Of a stretch of DNA of 64,000 nt, positions 24,172-32,642 are shown one piece after another. Both the position numbers and the translations under genes were made by a program. Location: contig NZ_CADEAR010000001.1 of the NCBI RefSeq assembly GCF_902825325.1, positions 124,001-188,000 on the forward strand, given 5' to 3'. The notes below the pieces were generated by a model. It did not search any database and had not been told where the DNA came from. It was given only the letters and a program-made list of their open reading frames with translations. This DNA comes from Brucella tritici. Its GTDB lineage: Bacteria > Pseudomonadota > Alphaproteobacteria > Rhizobiales > Rhizobiaceae. Numbering within the stretch: the first letter of the stretch is position 1; every line of letters starts with the position of its first letter.

Positions 24172-25488
24172 TCAGAGGTAATCCTTGCGGATTTCCGACA
24201 CGGCGTTCTCGTGCGAGGAGAAGCCTTCATAACGCGCCAGCGTGCGGGCGTGCTTTGCAAATTCCGGATAGGCGGATGCCGTCACATAGCCGATGGACGA
24301 ACGCTTGACGAAATCCGTCACCGAAAGCGGGCCATAGGTGCGCGCCCAACGGCTGGTCGGCAGCACGGCGTTCGGGCCAAGGCCGAAATTACCGATGACG
24401 ACCGGCGTGTGCGGTCCCATCAGGATTTCGGCAGCTTCGGTGATGTGGCCGAGATGCGCGAACGGATCGGTCGAGAGAAGCTCCAGATGTTCCGGCGCAT
24501 AATCGTTGATGAACTTGTAGCTGTCTTCCACGGAAGACGTCAGGACGATGCCGCCATATTTGCCGGTAAGCACGGTCTTGGAGAAGCCGACGCGCTGTTC
24601 GGTCATGCGTGCCCAGTGGTCCGGCAATGCGGCCAGCGCTTCTTCCGCGACGCGGCGGCTGTGCGTAACGAGCCATGCCGATGAATCCGGACCATGTTCC
24701 GCCTCGATCAGCAGGTCGAGCGCCGCAAGTCCGCCCTTCACCGTATCGTCGGCGAAAATGACTGCTTCCGAAGGACCGGCAGGCAGGCCGGGATCGATGA
24801 CGCCGCCAAGCAGGCGCTTGGCTGCGACCACCCATGGGCTGCCGGGGCCGACGATTTTGAGCGCCGGTTTCACCGTTTCCGTGCCATAGGCGACGGCAGC
24901 GACAGCCTGTGCGCCACCGACCTTATAGACGGTTTCCACACCGGCAAGGCGCGCGGCTACAAGTGTTGCGGCATCGACGGAACCGTCCGGCGTGGGCGGA
25001 GTGACGATGGCAAGATCAGGCACGCCAGCAACCACAGCCGGAACGGCGGTCATCATGGTGACGGACGGAAATGCGCCCTTGCCACGCGGAATATAGAGCG
25101 CGACGGAACGGATCGGGGTGAAACGGTCGCCCGCAAAGGCGCCGGGACGCATTTCCTTCAGCCACATGGCCTCCGGCTTCTGCTCCTCATGGAAATGGCG
25201 AATATTATCGATGCCGAACTGGATGGCCTCGATCACGTCCTTTTCCACCTTGTCGAAAGCGGCATCGAACTCGGCTTCCGTGGCCTTGATATTGGCCGGA
25301 TCGACTTCCGCCTTGTCGAGATCGCGTGCAAAGCGGACAAGCGCCGCATCGCCTTCGGTGCGAACGGCCTCGATGATCGGCTTCACCTTCTCGATAAAGC
25401 CCGACAGATCGGTTTCCGAGCGCTTGAGAAGTTCGGCGCGCGCTGCGTCGTCCAGTTTAGCCAGTTCGTGAAAAGAAACATCGGACAT
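24172..25488 (-). CDS. HisD-family dehydrogenase, probably not histidinol dehydrogenase
   Basis: A 438-residue member of the histidinol dehydrogenase family (NAD-dependent four-electron oxidation of an alcohol to an acid). The catalytic pair E333-H334 in YAPEHLE, zinc-ligand-equivalent histidines H265 and H426 and E421 are kept. Compared with E. coli HisD by motif alignment, Q259 is E262, D360 is N367 and H367 is A374 (GNFGLGPNAVLPT instead of GDYASGTNHVLPT). Those residues bind zinc and histidinol, so another substrate is likely. HpsN (sulfopropanediol 3-dehydrogenase) shows the family can do this. The start at 25488 has AAGGAG six bases before; 25530 is possible. It lies in an ABC/dehydrogenase operon, not a his operon. 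Confidence 0.85.
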   Translation of the reverse strand: MSDVSFHELAKLDDAARAELLKRSETDLSGFIEKVKPIIEAVRTEGDAALVRFARDLDKAEVDPANIKATEAEFDAAFDKVEKDVIEAIQFGIDNIRHFHEEQKPEAMWLKEMRPGAFAGDRFTPIRSVALYIPRGKGAFPSVTMMTAVPAVVAGVPDLAIVTPPTPDGSVDAATLVAARLAGVETVYKVGGAQAVAAVAYGTETVKPALKIVGPGSPWVVAAKRLLGGVIDPGLPAGPSEAVIFADDTVKGGLAALDLLIEAEHGPDSSAWLVTHSRRVAEEALAALPDHWARMTEQRVGFSKTVLTGKYGGIVLTSSVEDSYKFINDYAPEHLELLSTDPFAHLGHITEAAEILMGPHTPVVIGNFGLGPNAVLPTSRWARTYGPLSVTDFVKRSSIGYVTASAYPEFAKHARTLARYEGFSSHENAVSEIRKDYL

Positions 25489-25526
25489 GATCGGCTCCTT
25501 GCTGGTTGCGGTGGTGGCGCAACCGG

Positions 25527-26327
25527 TCATTTCGATTTGAGGAAGATGTCGAGCCCGACCAGCCGGTCGAGCAGGAAGATGGCGGCAGCGGCACAGGCAA
25601 TGAAGACAACCGAGATGGCCGCGAGGTCAGGCGTGATGATGGACCGGATCGAATTGTAGATCTGTACCGGCAGCGTCACGATACGCGCATCGACCAGAAG
25701 CAGGCTGACCAGAAATTCGTTCAGCGCCAGAATGAACATCAGAAGCGAGCCGCTGATGACGCCCGGCACGACGACCGGCAGCGTGACGAAGAAGAAGGTC
25801 GAGATCGGTCCTGCCCCGCAATTGGCGGCGGCAAGTTCCAGATCGGCATCGAGATTGGCGGCACTTGCCGTCACGGCCCAGATCATGAAAGGCAGATTGA
25901 TGACACAGGCCGCAATCCCTACCGGCCAGAGCTGGCCCAGAATGCCAGCCTGACCGAAGATCAGCATGAGGCCAATGCCGGAACCGATCAGCGGAATGGT
26001 GAAGGGCAGCAGCAGATAAATCTGGATCGTCTTTTCAAACCGCACCGCATATTTCGCCAGCGCTATGCCAGCAAGCGTTCCGACCGGAATGGCGACGATA
26101 GTGCAGATAAAGGAGACATAGAGCGAGCGCAGGAATGCATCCCAGAGATCGCTCGTTCCGGCGATCTTCTGATACCATTTGAGCGAAAACCCTTCCGGCG
26201 GAAAGGTAATCATGTTGCCGGATGTGAACGACGCCCCAAGCACAACGATGGTCGGTGCGGAAAGCAGCACGAGAACGGCAATCACAAACGTCCATATGAC
26301 GATGGATTTCGACAGTGGCGAGGTCAT
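25527..26327 (-). CDS. ABC transporter permease, PotC type
   Basis: A 266-residue permease of the polyamine/thiamine-like importer family, with about six helices. The EAA loop DADLELAAANCGAGPISTFF at about 160 includes the conserved glycine. Overlaps the other permease by four bases (26324-26327), so the two are co-translated. It forms one half of the membrane channel for an organic solute. Confidence 0.9.
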   Translation of the reverse strand: MTSPLSKSIVIWTFVIAVLVLLSAPTIVVLGASFTSGNMITFPPEGFSLKWYQKIAGTSDLWDAFLRSLYVSFICTIVAIPVGTLAGIALAKYAVRFEKTIQIYLLLPFTIPLIGSGIGLMLIFGQAGILGQLWPVGIAACVINLPFMIWAVTASAANLDADLELAAANCGAGPISTFFFVTLPVVVPGVISGSLLMFILALNEFLVSLLLVDARIVTLPVQIYNSIRSIITPDLAAISVVFIACAAAAIFLLDRLVGLDIFLKSK

Positions 26328-27268
26328 TTGCGCGTCCTCCCCATGGCAAGCGTGCCTGCCCCGAACAGCGTGAACACAATCCCGACGAGGATGGAACCTA
26401 CGCCGACCAGAAGCAGTGCGAGCGTCGCACCGAGCCCCTGATCGGATGTGCGGAAGAACTGGTCGTAGATCGCATTGGCGATGAAATCCTGCGATCCGCC
26501 GCCTAAGATTGCCGGTACGGCAAAATCGGTGAGTGACAGCGTCATAACCACCAGTCCCGCGCCGATCAGGCCCGGACGGGCCATGGGCAGGACGACATGG
26601 GCGAAGGTCCGCAGCCAGTTTGCACCAAGCGAGCTTGCCGCCGCTTCCATTTCTTCCGGAATAGCGGTCAGCGCCGGTGCGAGCATCAGCACTGCGAATG
26701 GCAACATATATTGAATGAGACCGAACAGAACTGCCGGATAATTATAGAGGAGCCGCATCGGTGCGATACCGACAAGGCCAAGCGCCTCGTTCACCATGCC
26801 TTGATTGCCGAGAATGATGAGCCAGCCATAGGCGCGTACCACCTGACCGATGAAGAACGGCAGAAACAGCGCGATCAGCAGGAATTTGCGCAAAGCGGCC
26901 GATGGCGTGCGCACCATGAGATAGGCATAGGGAAAGGCCAGAACGAGCGTGAACGCGGTCACGACAAGCGAGCCGGACAGGCTGCGCCATGCCACGGTTG
27001 CGAACAGACTTTCCGTCAGCGCGCGCTTGTAGTTGGCGAGCGTGTAATAGTCCGACATCAGGAATGTGGAGGTGTCGAGCGTGCGAAGACTGGTATCGCC
27101 AATCTGGATCAGGCCCAGCACCAGCAGCCCGACCAGAGCAATCGCCGGAAACAGCATCAGATAAGGCACGGCGCGATTGAACCGCGCTGGCCACAAAAAG
27201 GCTGCGATTGCTTCCAGCGCGTCCATGATGCGCCAGACAACCGGATAGGCAGTGCGTGCCGCTCGCAT
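26324..27268 (-). CDS. ABC transporter permease, PotB type
   Basis: A 314-residue permease with a longer N-terminus and about six to seven helices. The EAA loop is EEMEAAASSLGANWLRTFAH at about residue 210. Position between the binding-protein gene and the second permease is the usual PotABCD-like order. A hairpin separates it from the binding-protein gene upstream. Confidence 0.9.
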   Translation of the reverse strand: MRAARTAYPVVWRIMDALEAIAAFLWPARFNRAVPYLMLFPAIALVGLLVLGLIQIGDTSLRTLDTSTFLMSDYYTLANYKRALTESLFATVAWRSLSGSLVVTAFTLVLAFPYAYLMVRTPSAALRKFLLIALFLPFFIGQVVRAYGWLIILGNQGMVNEALGLVGIAPMRLLYNYPAVLFGLIQYMLPFAVLMLAPALTAIPEEMEAAASSLGANWLRTFAHVVLPMARPGLIGAGLVVMTLSLTDFAVPAILGGGSQDFIANAIYDQFFRTSDQGLGATLALLLVGVGSILVGIVFTLFGAGTLAMGRTRK

Positions 27269-27302
27269 GTTTCAATTCCTGAGTATTGGTATTTCGGGCA
27301 TG

Positions 27303-27325
27303 GGGATCGCCCTTTCGGGCGACCC
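27303..27325 (-). other. Hairpin between binding-protein and permease genes
   Basis: Plus-strand GGGATCGCCC (27303-27312), loop TTTC, GGGCGACCC (27317-27325): nine pairs with one bulged A. It lies 22 bases after the binding-protein stop on the minus strand, with no U-run in that direction, so it probably stabilises the upstream message or attenuates the downstream genes. Confidence 0.6.
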
Positions 27326-27347
27326 GTCTTGTTTTTATGGAGCTTGA

Positions 27348-28463
27348 TCAGCCCTGCATGATGGCCTTGAACTTCGAGAACCATTCGCTCTCGTTTTCCA
27401 CCTGCACCTTTGCTGAAATGCGGATGAGGTGTTTGAAATCCTCATCCTTGGTCGGATAGGCCGGATCATCCACAAGGTCTGCGGGTGGCGTCAGGCCCGG
27501 CACGACGCCCGGCAGGCCAAGGCCGTCGAGCCAGACCTGCTGCGCATCCTTGGTAAGCGCAAAGTTGATATATTCCTTGGCCCAGTAAAGCTCGTTCTCC
27601 GGCAGGCCCTTTGGAATCCATAGACCATCGGTGTCGAACTTCGCGCCCTCTTCCGGAACGGTCCAGTCGATCTTGACGCCGTTCTTCTGGGCTTCGCGCG
27701 CATTGGTGGAAATGGTGCAGGCCAGATCGATTTCGCCCTTCTGGAACCAGGTGGTGAAATCCGGGTCTTCTCCGAGAAGCGGCTGCTGCTGCTTCACCTT
27801 GGTGATGAAATCCCATGCGGGCTGCATATTGCCCGGAATGTCTTCCAGCTTGCCGCCACCGGCAACCTGCGCCGGGAAGTGGAAGCCGATACCGTCGTTG
27901 TAAAGCGCGATGCGGCCCTTGAACTTCGGATCGAGCAGAGCATGCCACGACTTCGGCGGGCCATCCGGGAATGCTTCCGGGCGATAAGCCAGCACATAGA
28001 CATAGCCATAGGTATTGACGATCGGATAACCGTCGAGGCCGACCGGCTTGGCAAGATCGGTGGTGTTCTTGAGGTTCGACAGGTCCGACAGGTCTTCCGT
28101 CACGCCACGCAATGCCGATTTGGTTGCATTGGTGGTCGTATCCCAGTTGACGTGGATCGGTGGAACACGCTTTTGCGCGACCGCAGCCCAGAGCTTCGGC
28201 TGGATTTCGTTGTCTTCCGTCAGGTCGTGGCGGATGGAAATGCCGGTCTTGGAGGTAAACGGATCGGATACACCAGCTTTCAGCGCGTCCACCCAGCTAC
28301 CACCCCAGGCGCGCACGATCAGTTCCTTCGGCTTGGCCGGTTCTTCAGCAAATGCGCGCGACAGGCCGAGCGATGTCGTGCTGGCTGCAGCGGCAAAAGC
28401 GCCTGCGCTCTGCAGGAAGCGGCGGCGGTCGAGTATCAGAAAAGGCTTCTTCAGATTGCTCAT
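27348..28463 (-). CDS. ABC transporter substrate-binding protein, PotD-like, Tat signal
   Basis: A 371-residue extracellular solute-binding protein. The twin-arginine signal DRRRFLQSAGAFAAAAST suggests export by Tat, with cleavage near RAFAEE. The mature part has the PotD/AfuA-like layout (IVRAWGGSWVDALKAGVSDP, then WDTTTNATKS and DPDFTTWFQKGEIDLACTIS). Start at 28463 is supported by AGAGGAGAACAAA; an in-frame extension to 28565 would lie inside the ATPase gene. The absence of clear polyamine-specific acid residues cannot be judged here, so the ligand is open. Confidence 0.88.
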   Translation of the reverse strand: MSNLKKPFLILDRRRFLQSAGAFAAAASTTSLGLSRAFAEEPAKPKELIVRAWGGSWVDALKAGVSDPFTSKTGISIRHDLTEDNEIQPKLWAAVAQKRVPPIHVNWDTTTNATKSALRGVTEDLSDLSNLKNTTDLAKPVGLDGYPIVNTYGYVYVLAYRPEAFPDGPPKSWHALLDPKFKGRIALYNDGIGFHFPAQVAGGGKLEDIPGNMQPAWDFITKVKQQQPLLGEDPDFTTWFQKGEIDLACTISTNAREAQKNGVKIDWTVPEEGAKFDTDGLWIPKGLPENELYWAKEYINFALTKDAQQVWLDGLGLPGVVPGLTPPADLVDDPAYPTKDEDFKHLIRISAKVQVENESEWFSKFKAIMQG

Positions 28464-28500
28464 TTTGTTCTCCTCTGGAGTTTCCCCGTAACGTGTTAGT

Positions 28501-29637
28501 TCATGTGGCAAAGACGATGAGATCGCGGGCGTTCCAGCCAAGATGCACGGTTTCGCCTTCTGCAAACTGGCTGTGGCCGATAGGGTCGTGATCGAAGACG
28601 CGCATCAACACGTCTCCCAAGGCAGGAACCCGCAGTTCATAGACGATGCGTTCGCCCTCGAAGATCGCATCGGTAACGATGCCTTCAAGCACGGTATCGA
28701 GTTCTGCATGCGCTGCGGCGCTGCCGCCGATGCGGATCTGTTCGGCGCGGATTGCGCACGAGACATTTGCGCCGGCGGCAACCGGTCCGTGCCCCTCGCC
28801 TGCCATGCCTACGAGAGCCGTTCCCGCGTCGACCCGCACGAGATTGCCGTCGAACGAAGATACCTTGCCGGAAATGAAATTGGTGACGCCGATGAAGTTC
28901 GCCACAAAGGCGTTGGACGGGTTGCGATAGGTTTCGGATGGCTGCGCCATCTGCTGGATTTCACCGCCATCCATGACGATGATTTCGTCAGATACGACGA
29001 GCGCTTCACGCTGGTCGTGGGTGACATTGATGGTCGTGACGCCAAGCTCCCGCTGGATACGGCGGAATTCGAGCTGCATTTCCTCGCGCAGCTTGCGGTC
29101 AAGCGCTGCCAGAGGTTCGTCGAGCAGAAGCAGGTCCGGTTCGAAAACGAGGGCGCGCGCGATGGCCACGCGCTGCTGCTGGCCACCGGACAGCTCGTGC
29201 ACACGCCGCCCGCCAAGGCCGTTGAGGCGAACGAGGTCGAGATAGCGTTCCACCCGCTCGGGGATGGAACGCGCATCGAAGCGGCGCATTTTCAGCGGAA
29301 ACGCGACGTTTTCGGCCGCCGTCATATGCGGGAAAAGCGCGAGTTTCTGGAAAACCATGCCGATGGAGCGCTTGTGCGGCGGCACGGCGCTGACAGCTTC
29401 ATCGTTGATGAAGATTTCGCCGATGCTGGGTTTCTGGAAACCGGCAATGAGACGGAGTAGCGTCGTCTTGCCGGAACCCGATGGCCCGAGAATGGTCAGA
29501 AAACGGCCTTTGGCGAGATCGAAAGATGCCGCACGCACGGCATGGAAGCCGTTATAGATCATGCTGACATTGTTGACCGATACGGCAGCCGGTCCGTTGG
29601 AGACTTTACGGCCAGTTCCGGTTTCGGTTGTATTCAT
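28501..29637 (-). CDS. ABC transporter ATP-binding protein, PotA type
   Basis: A 378-residue ATPase with Walker A GPSGSGKT at 51-58, signature [15 protein letters not shown], Walker B LLLLDEPLAALD, and a C-terminal TOBE domain after about residue 270, as in PotA/UgpC. It energises uptake by the PotBC-like permeases. The gene follows the SDR gene on the same strand and precedes the binding protein by 37 bases. Confidence 0.9.
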   Translation of the reverse strand: MNTTETGTGRKVSNGPAAVSVNNVSMIYNGFHAVRAASFDLAKGRFLTILGPSGSGKTTLLRLIAGFQKPSIGEIFINDEAVSAVPPHKRSIGMVFQKLALFPHMTAAENVAFPLKMRRFDARSIPERVERYLDLVRLNGLGGRRVHELSGGQQQRVAIARALVFEPDLLLLDEPLAALDRKLREEMQLEFRRIQRELGVTTINVTHDQREALVVSDEIIVMDGGEIQQMAQPSETYRNPSNAFVANFIGVTNFISGKVSSFDGNLVRVDAGTALVGMAGEGHGPVAAGANVSCAIRAEQIRIGGSAAAHAELDTVLEGIVTDAIFEGERIVYELRVPALGDVLMRVFDHDPIGHSQFAEGETVHLGWNARDLIVFAT

Positions 29638-29730
29638 CGCTGTTTCCCATTTCAGTCAAAGCACCGGAAGGAGCTTTATGAAGTTATTTCAATGTCATTT
29701 CGCAATCTGCTGATGTTTCCCTTGAGAATA

Positions 29731-30507
29731 TCAGATTGATGCGAGATAGCCGCCGTCGATCGGGATCACCTGCCCCGTGACATAGGACGATGCGGCGCTT
29801 GCCAGAAACACCACGGCGCCCGCAACATCTTCCATTGCGCCGAAACGCCCCTGCGGAATTTTGGCCAACATCGCCTTCTGCCAGTCGTCGTTTTCGTAAA
29901 ACACGTCGGTCATGGCAGTGCGGAAATAGCCCGGCGCAATGCCGTTGACGCGAATGCCGGAAGGCGCCCATTCGGTCGCCAGAGCGTGTGTCATGCCCAT
30001 GAGGCCGGATTTGGAAGAACCATAGGGAGCGGCGGTCGGCACGCCGATATAGGAGGTCAGCGAGCACAGATTGATGATCGCCCCACCCTTTCCGCTGTCG
30101 GTCATGTGGCGGGCAGCGGCCTGCGCGCAGAAGAACGCGCCTTTGAGATTGGTCGCCACGATACGATCCCAGAGCGCTTCGTCCACATCGAGCGAGGGAC
30201 GGATTTCTTCATAACCTGCATTGTTGACGAGAATATCGAGGCCGCCGAAAGCTTCTGCTGCGTGTGCAACGGCGGCGCCGCAGGCAGCGACATCGCGTAC
30301 ATCGAGCGAAAGGGATGTTGAGGCGCGGCCATGAGCGGCGATACGGGATTCCGTGTCGGAGAGGTCGTCGGACTTGCGCGCTGTAATGGCGACATCGGCA
30401 CCAGCCGAGGCGAGTGCTTCGGCAATGGCCTGTCCCAGTCCCCGGCTCGCACCGGTAACCAGCGCTTTACGCCCGCTAAGGTCGAAAAGCGATAAAACCT
30501 GCATCAT
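29731..30507 (-). CDS. Short-chain dehydrogenase/reductase
   Basis: A 258-residue classical SDR. The cofactor motif TGASRGLG is at 18-25, NNAG at 95-98, and the active site Y162-x-x-x-K166 (YGSSK) is intact. It resembles gluconate 5-dehydrogenase-like reductases, which oxidise secondary hydroxyls. It is the first gene of the eight-gene operon, with three kinds of dehydrogenase in all (SDR, HisD family, zinc MDR). That set is the trio of the DHPS (dihydroxypropanesulfonate) hps clusters, so it may be an HpsO-like enzyme; this is inference. Confidence 0.88.
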   Translation of the reverse strand: MMQVLSLFDLSGRKALVTGASRGLGQAIAEALASAGADVAITARKSDDLSDTESRIAAHGRASTSLSLDVRDVAACGAAVAHAAEAFGGLDILVNNAGYEEIRPSLDVDEALWDRIVATNLKGAFFCAQAAARHMTDSGKGGAIINLCSLTSYIGVPTAAPYGSSKSGLMGMTHALATEWAPSGIRVNGIAPGYFRTAMTDVFYENDDWQKAMLAKIPQGRFGAMEDVAGAVVFLASAASSYVTGQVIPIDGGYLASI

Positions 30508-30720
30508 GTTCCCCTGCGGACCTTTGGCAAAACAATATTGTTGCCCGAACTTCTACTTGTTCTGGCCCTAATGTTTAGCAATTTTTTGTGGTCTCCCCAG
30601 CATAGGACCATCTTTTTCATAACTTGTCTATACATATATATACAAAATTGGATTTTAGTCTTAGAACTTCTCTCCAAACGGCGCACGTCATGCGAAACGC
30701 TGCACTGGAGGAGAACGTGG
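30508..30720. promoter_or_regulatory. Divergent promoter region with HutC-type operator
   Basis: An AT-rich gap between the SDR operon and the HisC-like gene. It contains a 22-bp near-perfect palindrome TTGTCTATA-CATA-TATATACAA (30624-30645), in which GTCTATAC at 30626-30633 is an exact match to the GT-N-TA-N-AC site of HutC-subfamily GntR proteins. The GntR encoded in the operon (22363-23133) is its probable reader and may control both directions. Confidence 0.65.
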
Positions 30721-31845
30721 ATGGCACAGGAAAAAGCCCGGCTTGGCGATCTGATTCGGCCTGAAATTCGCTGCCTTAACCCCTATAATGCTGGTCTCAC
30801 CATTGCCGAGGTGGAAGCGCGTTATCACCCTCCGTCGATTGCAAAACTGGGCTCCAACGAAAACCCGCTCGGACCTTCGCCGAAGGTAAAGGCCCTCTTT
30901 TCCGGTGCCCATGATCTGCTGCGGCTCTACCCTGATCCATCTGGACGCGAACTGACGCGGGAAATCGCGACTGAGTTCGATTGGCCGCAAGATTGCATCA
31001 TTCTAGGCAACGGATCGGAAGACCTGATCGGCGTTATCTGCCGGACGGTTTTGCGGCCCGGCGAGCGGGTGGTCACACTTTACCCGTCCTTTCCGCTGCA
31101 CGAGGACTATGCAACGACAATGGGTGCGACCGTCGAACGGGTTGAAGTGACGCCGTCGCTTGAGGTCGATATCGATGCGCTGGTGGCTGCGACTGCAACG
31201 GCTCCACGTCTCGTGATATTCGCAAATCCGCTCAATCCGGTCGGAACATGGCTGACACCGGAAGCTTTGCAGCGCGTTATCGAGGCTGTTCCGCCAGAAA
31301 CGTTGCTGGTTGTTGACGAAGCCTATGCGGAATATGCGACTGGTGAGGATTATCCGTCTGCCGCCACACTTCTCCGCAACAGCGGTCTCAACTGGGTGGC
31401 GCTGCGCACTTTTTCAAAGGCTTATGGGTTGGCCGGAGCCCGTCTCGGGTTCGGGCTTGTCAGCGACCCGGAATTGCGCGGGTTTCTGGATCGTGCCCGC
31501 ACGCCTTTCAACGCCAATGGCATTGCGCAGGCAGCGGGACTGGTTGCACGCCGCGACAAAGACCATCTGGCAAAGGGGATTGCGCTAGCGCTTCGTGAAC
31601 GGGAGCGTCTGGCCGGCTTCCTGAGCGAGCGGCAAATCCGTGTCGCCCGCTCCAAAGGGAATTTTCTGTTCATCGATGTGAAGTCGGATTCCGTTGCGTT
31701 GGCCGAAAAGCTCCTGCGGGCCGGCGTTATCGTGAAGCCCTGGAAGCAGGAAGGCTATACGACTTTTATCCGCGTCAGCGTGGGTGCCCCGGAAGAGAAC
31801 GATCTTTTCATGCGCTCTTTCGAAAAGGCCATGGGGCTGGCGTAA
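30721..31845 (+). CDS. Histidinol-phosphate aminotransferase-like PLP enzyme
   Basis: A 374-residue class I/II aminotransferase close to HisC. The PLP lysine is K233 in FSKAYGLAGARLGFG, with the D199-x-x-Y202 pair (DEAYAEY) and N171/P172 in NPLNPVGTWL. The start at 30721 follows GGAGGAGAAC... with a good ribosome site; the upstream 61 codons are not protein-like. It reads away from the SDR operon and shares its promoter region, so it may be a catabolic aminotransferase rather than the biosynthetic HisC; a true hisC copy cannot be excluded. Confidence 0.82.
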   Translation: MAQEKARLGDLIRPEIRCLNPYNAGLTIAEVEARYHPPSIAKLGSNENPLGPSPKVKALFSGAHDLLRLYPDPSGRELTREIATEFDWPQDCIILGNGSEDLIGVICRTVLRPGERVVTLYPSFPLHEDYATTMGATVERVEVTPSLEVDIDALVAATATAPRLVIFANPLNPVGTWLTPEALQRVIEAVPPETLLVVDEAYAEYATGEDYPSAATLLRNSGLNWVALRTFSKAYGLAGARLGFGLVSDPELRGFLDRARTPFNANGIAQAAGLVARRDKDHLAKGIALALRERERLAGFLSERQIRVARSKGNFLFIDVKSDSVALAEKLLRAGVIVKPWKQEGYTTFIRVSVGAPEENDLFMRSFEKAMGLA

Positions 31846-31899
31846 ATTTGAAAGCAGGTTTCGGGAGGCTCGCTCCTGATCTCGTGCTAGAAAGGTCGC

Positions 31900-32538
31900 A
31901 TGAGAGATCTTTTCGACCAGATTGAACCGCGTGAAATCCTGGCACCTGGAGCCTTGCTTTTGCGCGGCTTTGCACTTCCGAGCGAGGCCGCTGTTTTGAA
32001 AGCGGTGGCGGATGTTTCCGCCGCCGCGCCTTTCCGTCACATGACGACCCCTGGGGGGTATCGCATGTCGGTCGCGATGACGAATTGCGGAGAATTCGGC
32101 TGGGTCACGGACCGGACCGGCTATCGTTACAGTACCGACGACCCGGAAACCGGCCTGCCCTGGCCTGCGATGCCGGATGCGTTTCGCGCACTTGCCCAAA
32201 GTGCTGCCAGCGAGGCCGGTTATCCCGATTTTGTGCCGGATGCCTGTCTCATCAATCGTTATGAACTGGGCGCGAAACTTTCATTACATCAGGACAAGGA
32301 TGAACAGGATTTCAGTAATCCGATCGTTTCCGTGTCGCTTGGTCTGCCCGCGACTTTCCAGTTCGGCGGGTTGAAGCGAACCGACCCAATTGCGAAATAT
32401 ATCCTGCATCACGGTGACGTGGTTGTGTGGGGTGGACCGTCACGTCTCTTCTATCATGGCATACTCGCCCTGAAGCGTGGCGAGGATGAAAAACTGGGTC
32501 CGTTTCGCCTTAATTTGACATTCAGAAAATCGCGCTGA
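31900..32538 (+). CDS. alkB: Alpha-ketoglutarate-dependent dioxygenase AlkB
   Basis: A 212-residue DNA repair enzyme that removes methyl and other alkyl groups from N1-adenine and N3-cytosine by oxidative demethylation. Iron ligands H130-x-D132 and H186, and the two 2-oxoglutarate arginines R203 and R209 (RLNLTFR), are all present, as is NRYELGAKLSLHQDKDE around 119-135. Length fits E. coli AlkB. GAAAGG precedes the ATG. It is alone between the HisC-like gene and the rhamnose locus, with its own terminator. Confidence 0.92.
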   Translation: MRDLFDQIEPREILAPGALLLRGFALPSEAAVLKAVADVSAAAPFRHMTTPGGYRMSVAMTNCGEFGWVTDRTGYRYSTDDPETGLPWPAMPDAFRALAQSAASEAGYPDFVPDACLINRYELGAKLSLHQDKDEQDFSNPIVSVSLGLPATFQFGGLKRTDPIAKYILHHGDVVVWGGPSRLFYHGILALKRGEDEKLGPFRLNLTFRKSR

Positions 32539-32550
32539 CAGTTGCCAAAC

Positions 32551-32590
32551 GCGATTTTCGGAGCGGAAAAGCGACAGAAATCGCCTTTTA
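32551..32590 (+). terminator. Terminator between alkB and rhaI
   Basis: GCGATTT (32551-32557) and AAATCGC (32578-32584) form the stem, followed by CTTTTAATT. The loop is large, so efficiency is uncertain. It lies between convergent genes. Confidence 0.45.
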
Positions 32591-32642
32591 ATTGTGGCGA
32601 ACGACCGTTCTTTTTGCGGCAATTTTGTGGCGGATAGCGTTT

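Noticed and set aside
24172-25488. Annotation as the histidine-biosynthesis hisD
   Set aside because: Context is a catabolic operon and the zinc and histidinol residues are altered, so the biosynthetic label was not used.
25506-26441. Long plus-strand frame opposite the permease genes
   Set aside because: It is antisense to PotC/PotB-type permeases with a clear four-base overlap; protein is charged and repetitive, without a fold I recognise.
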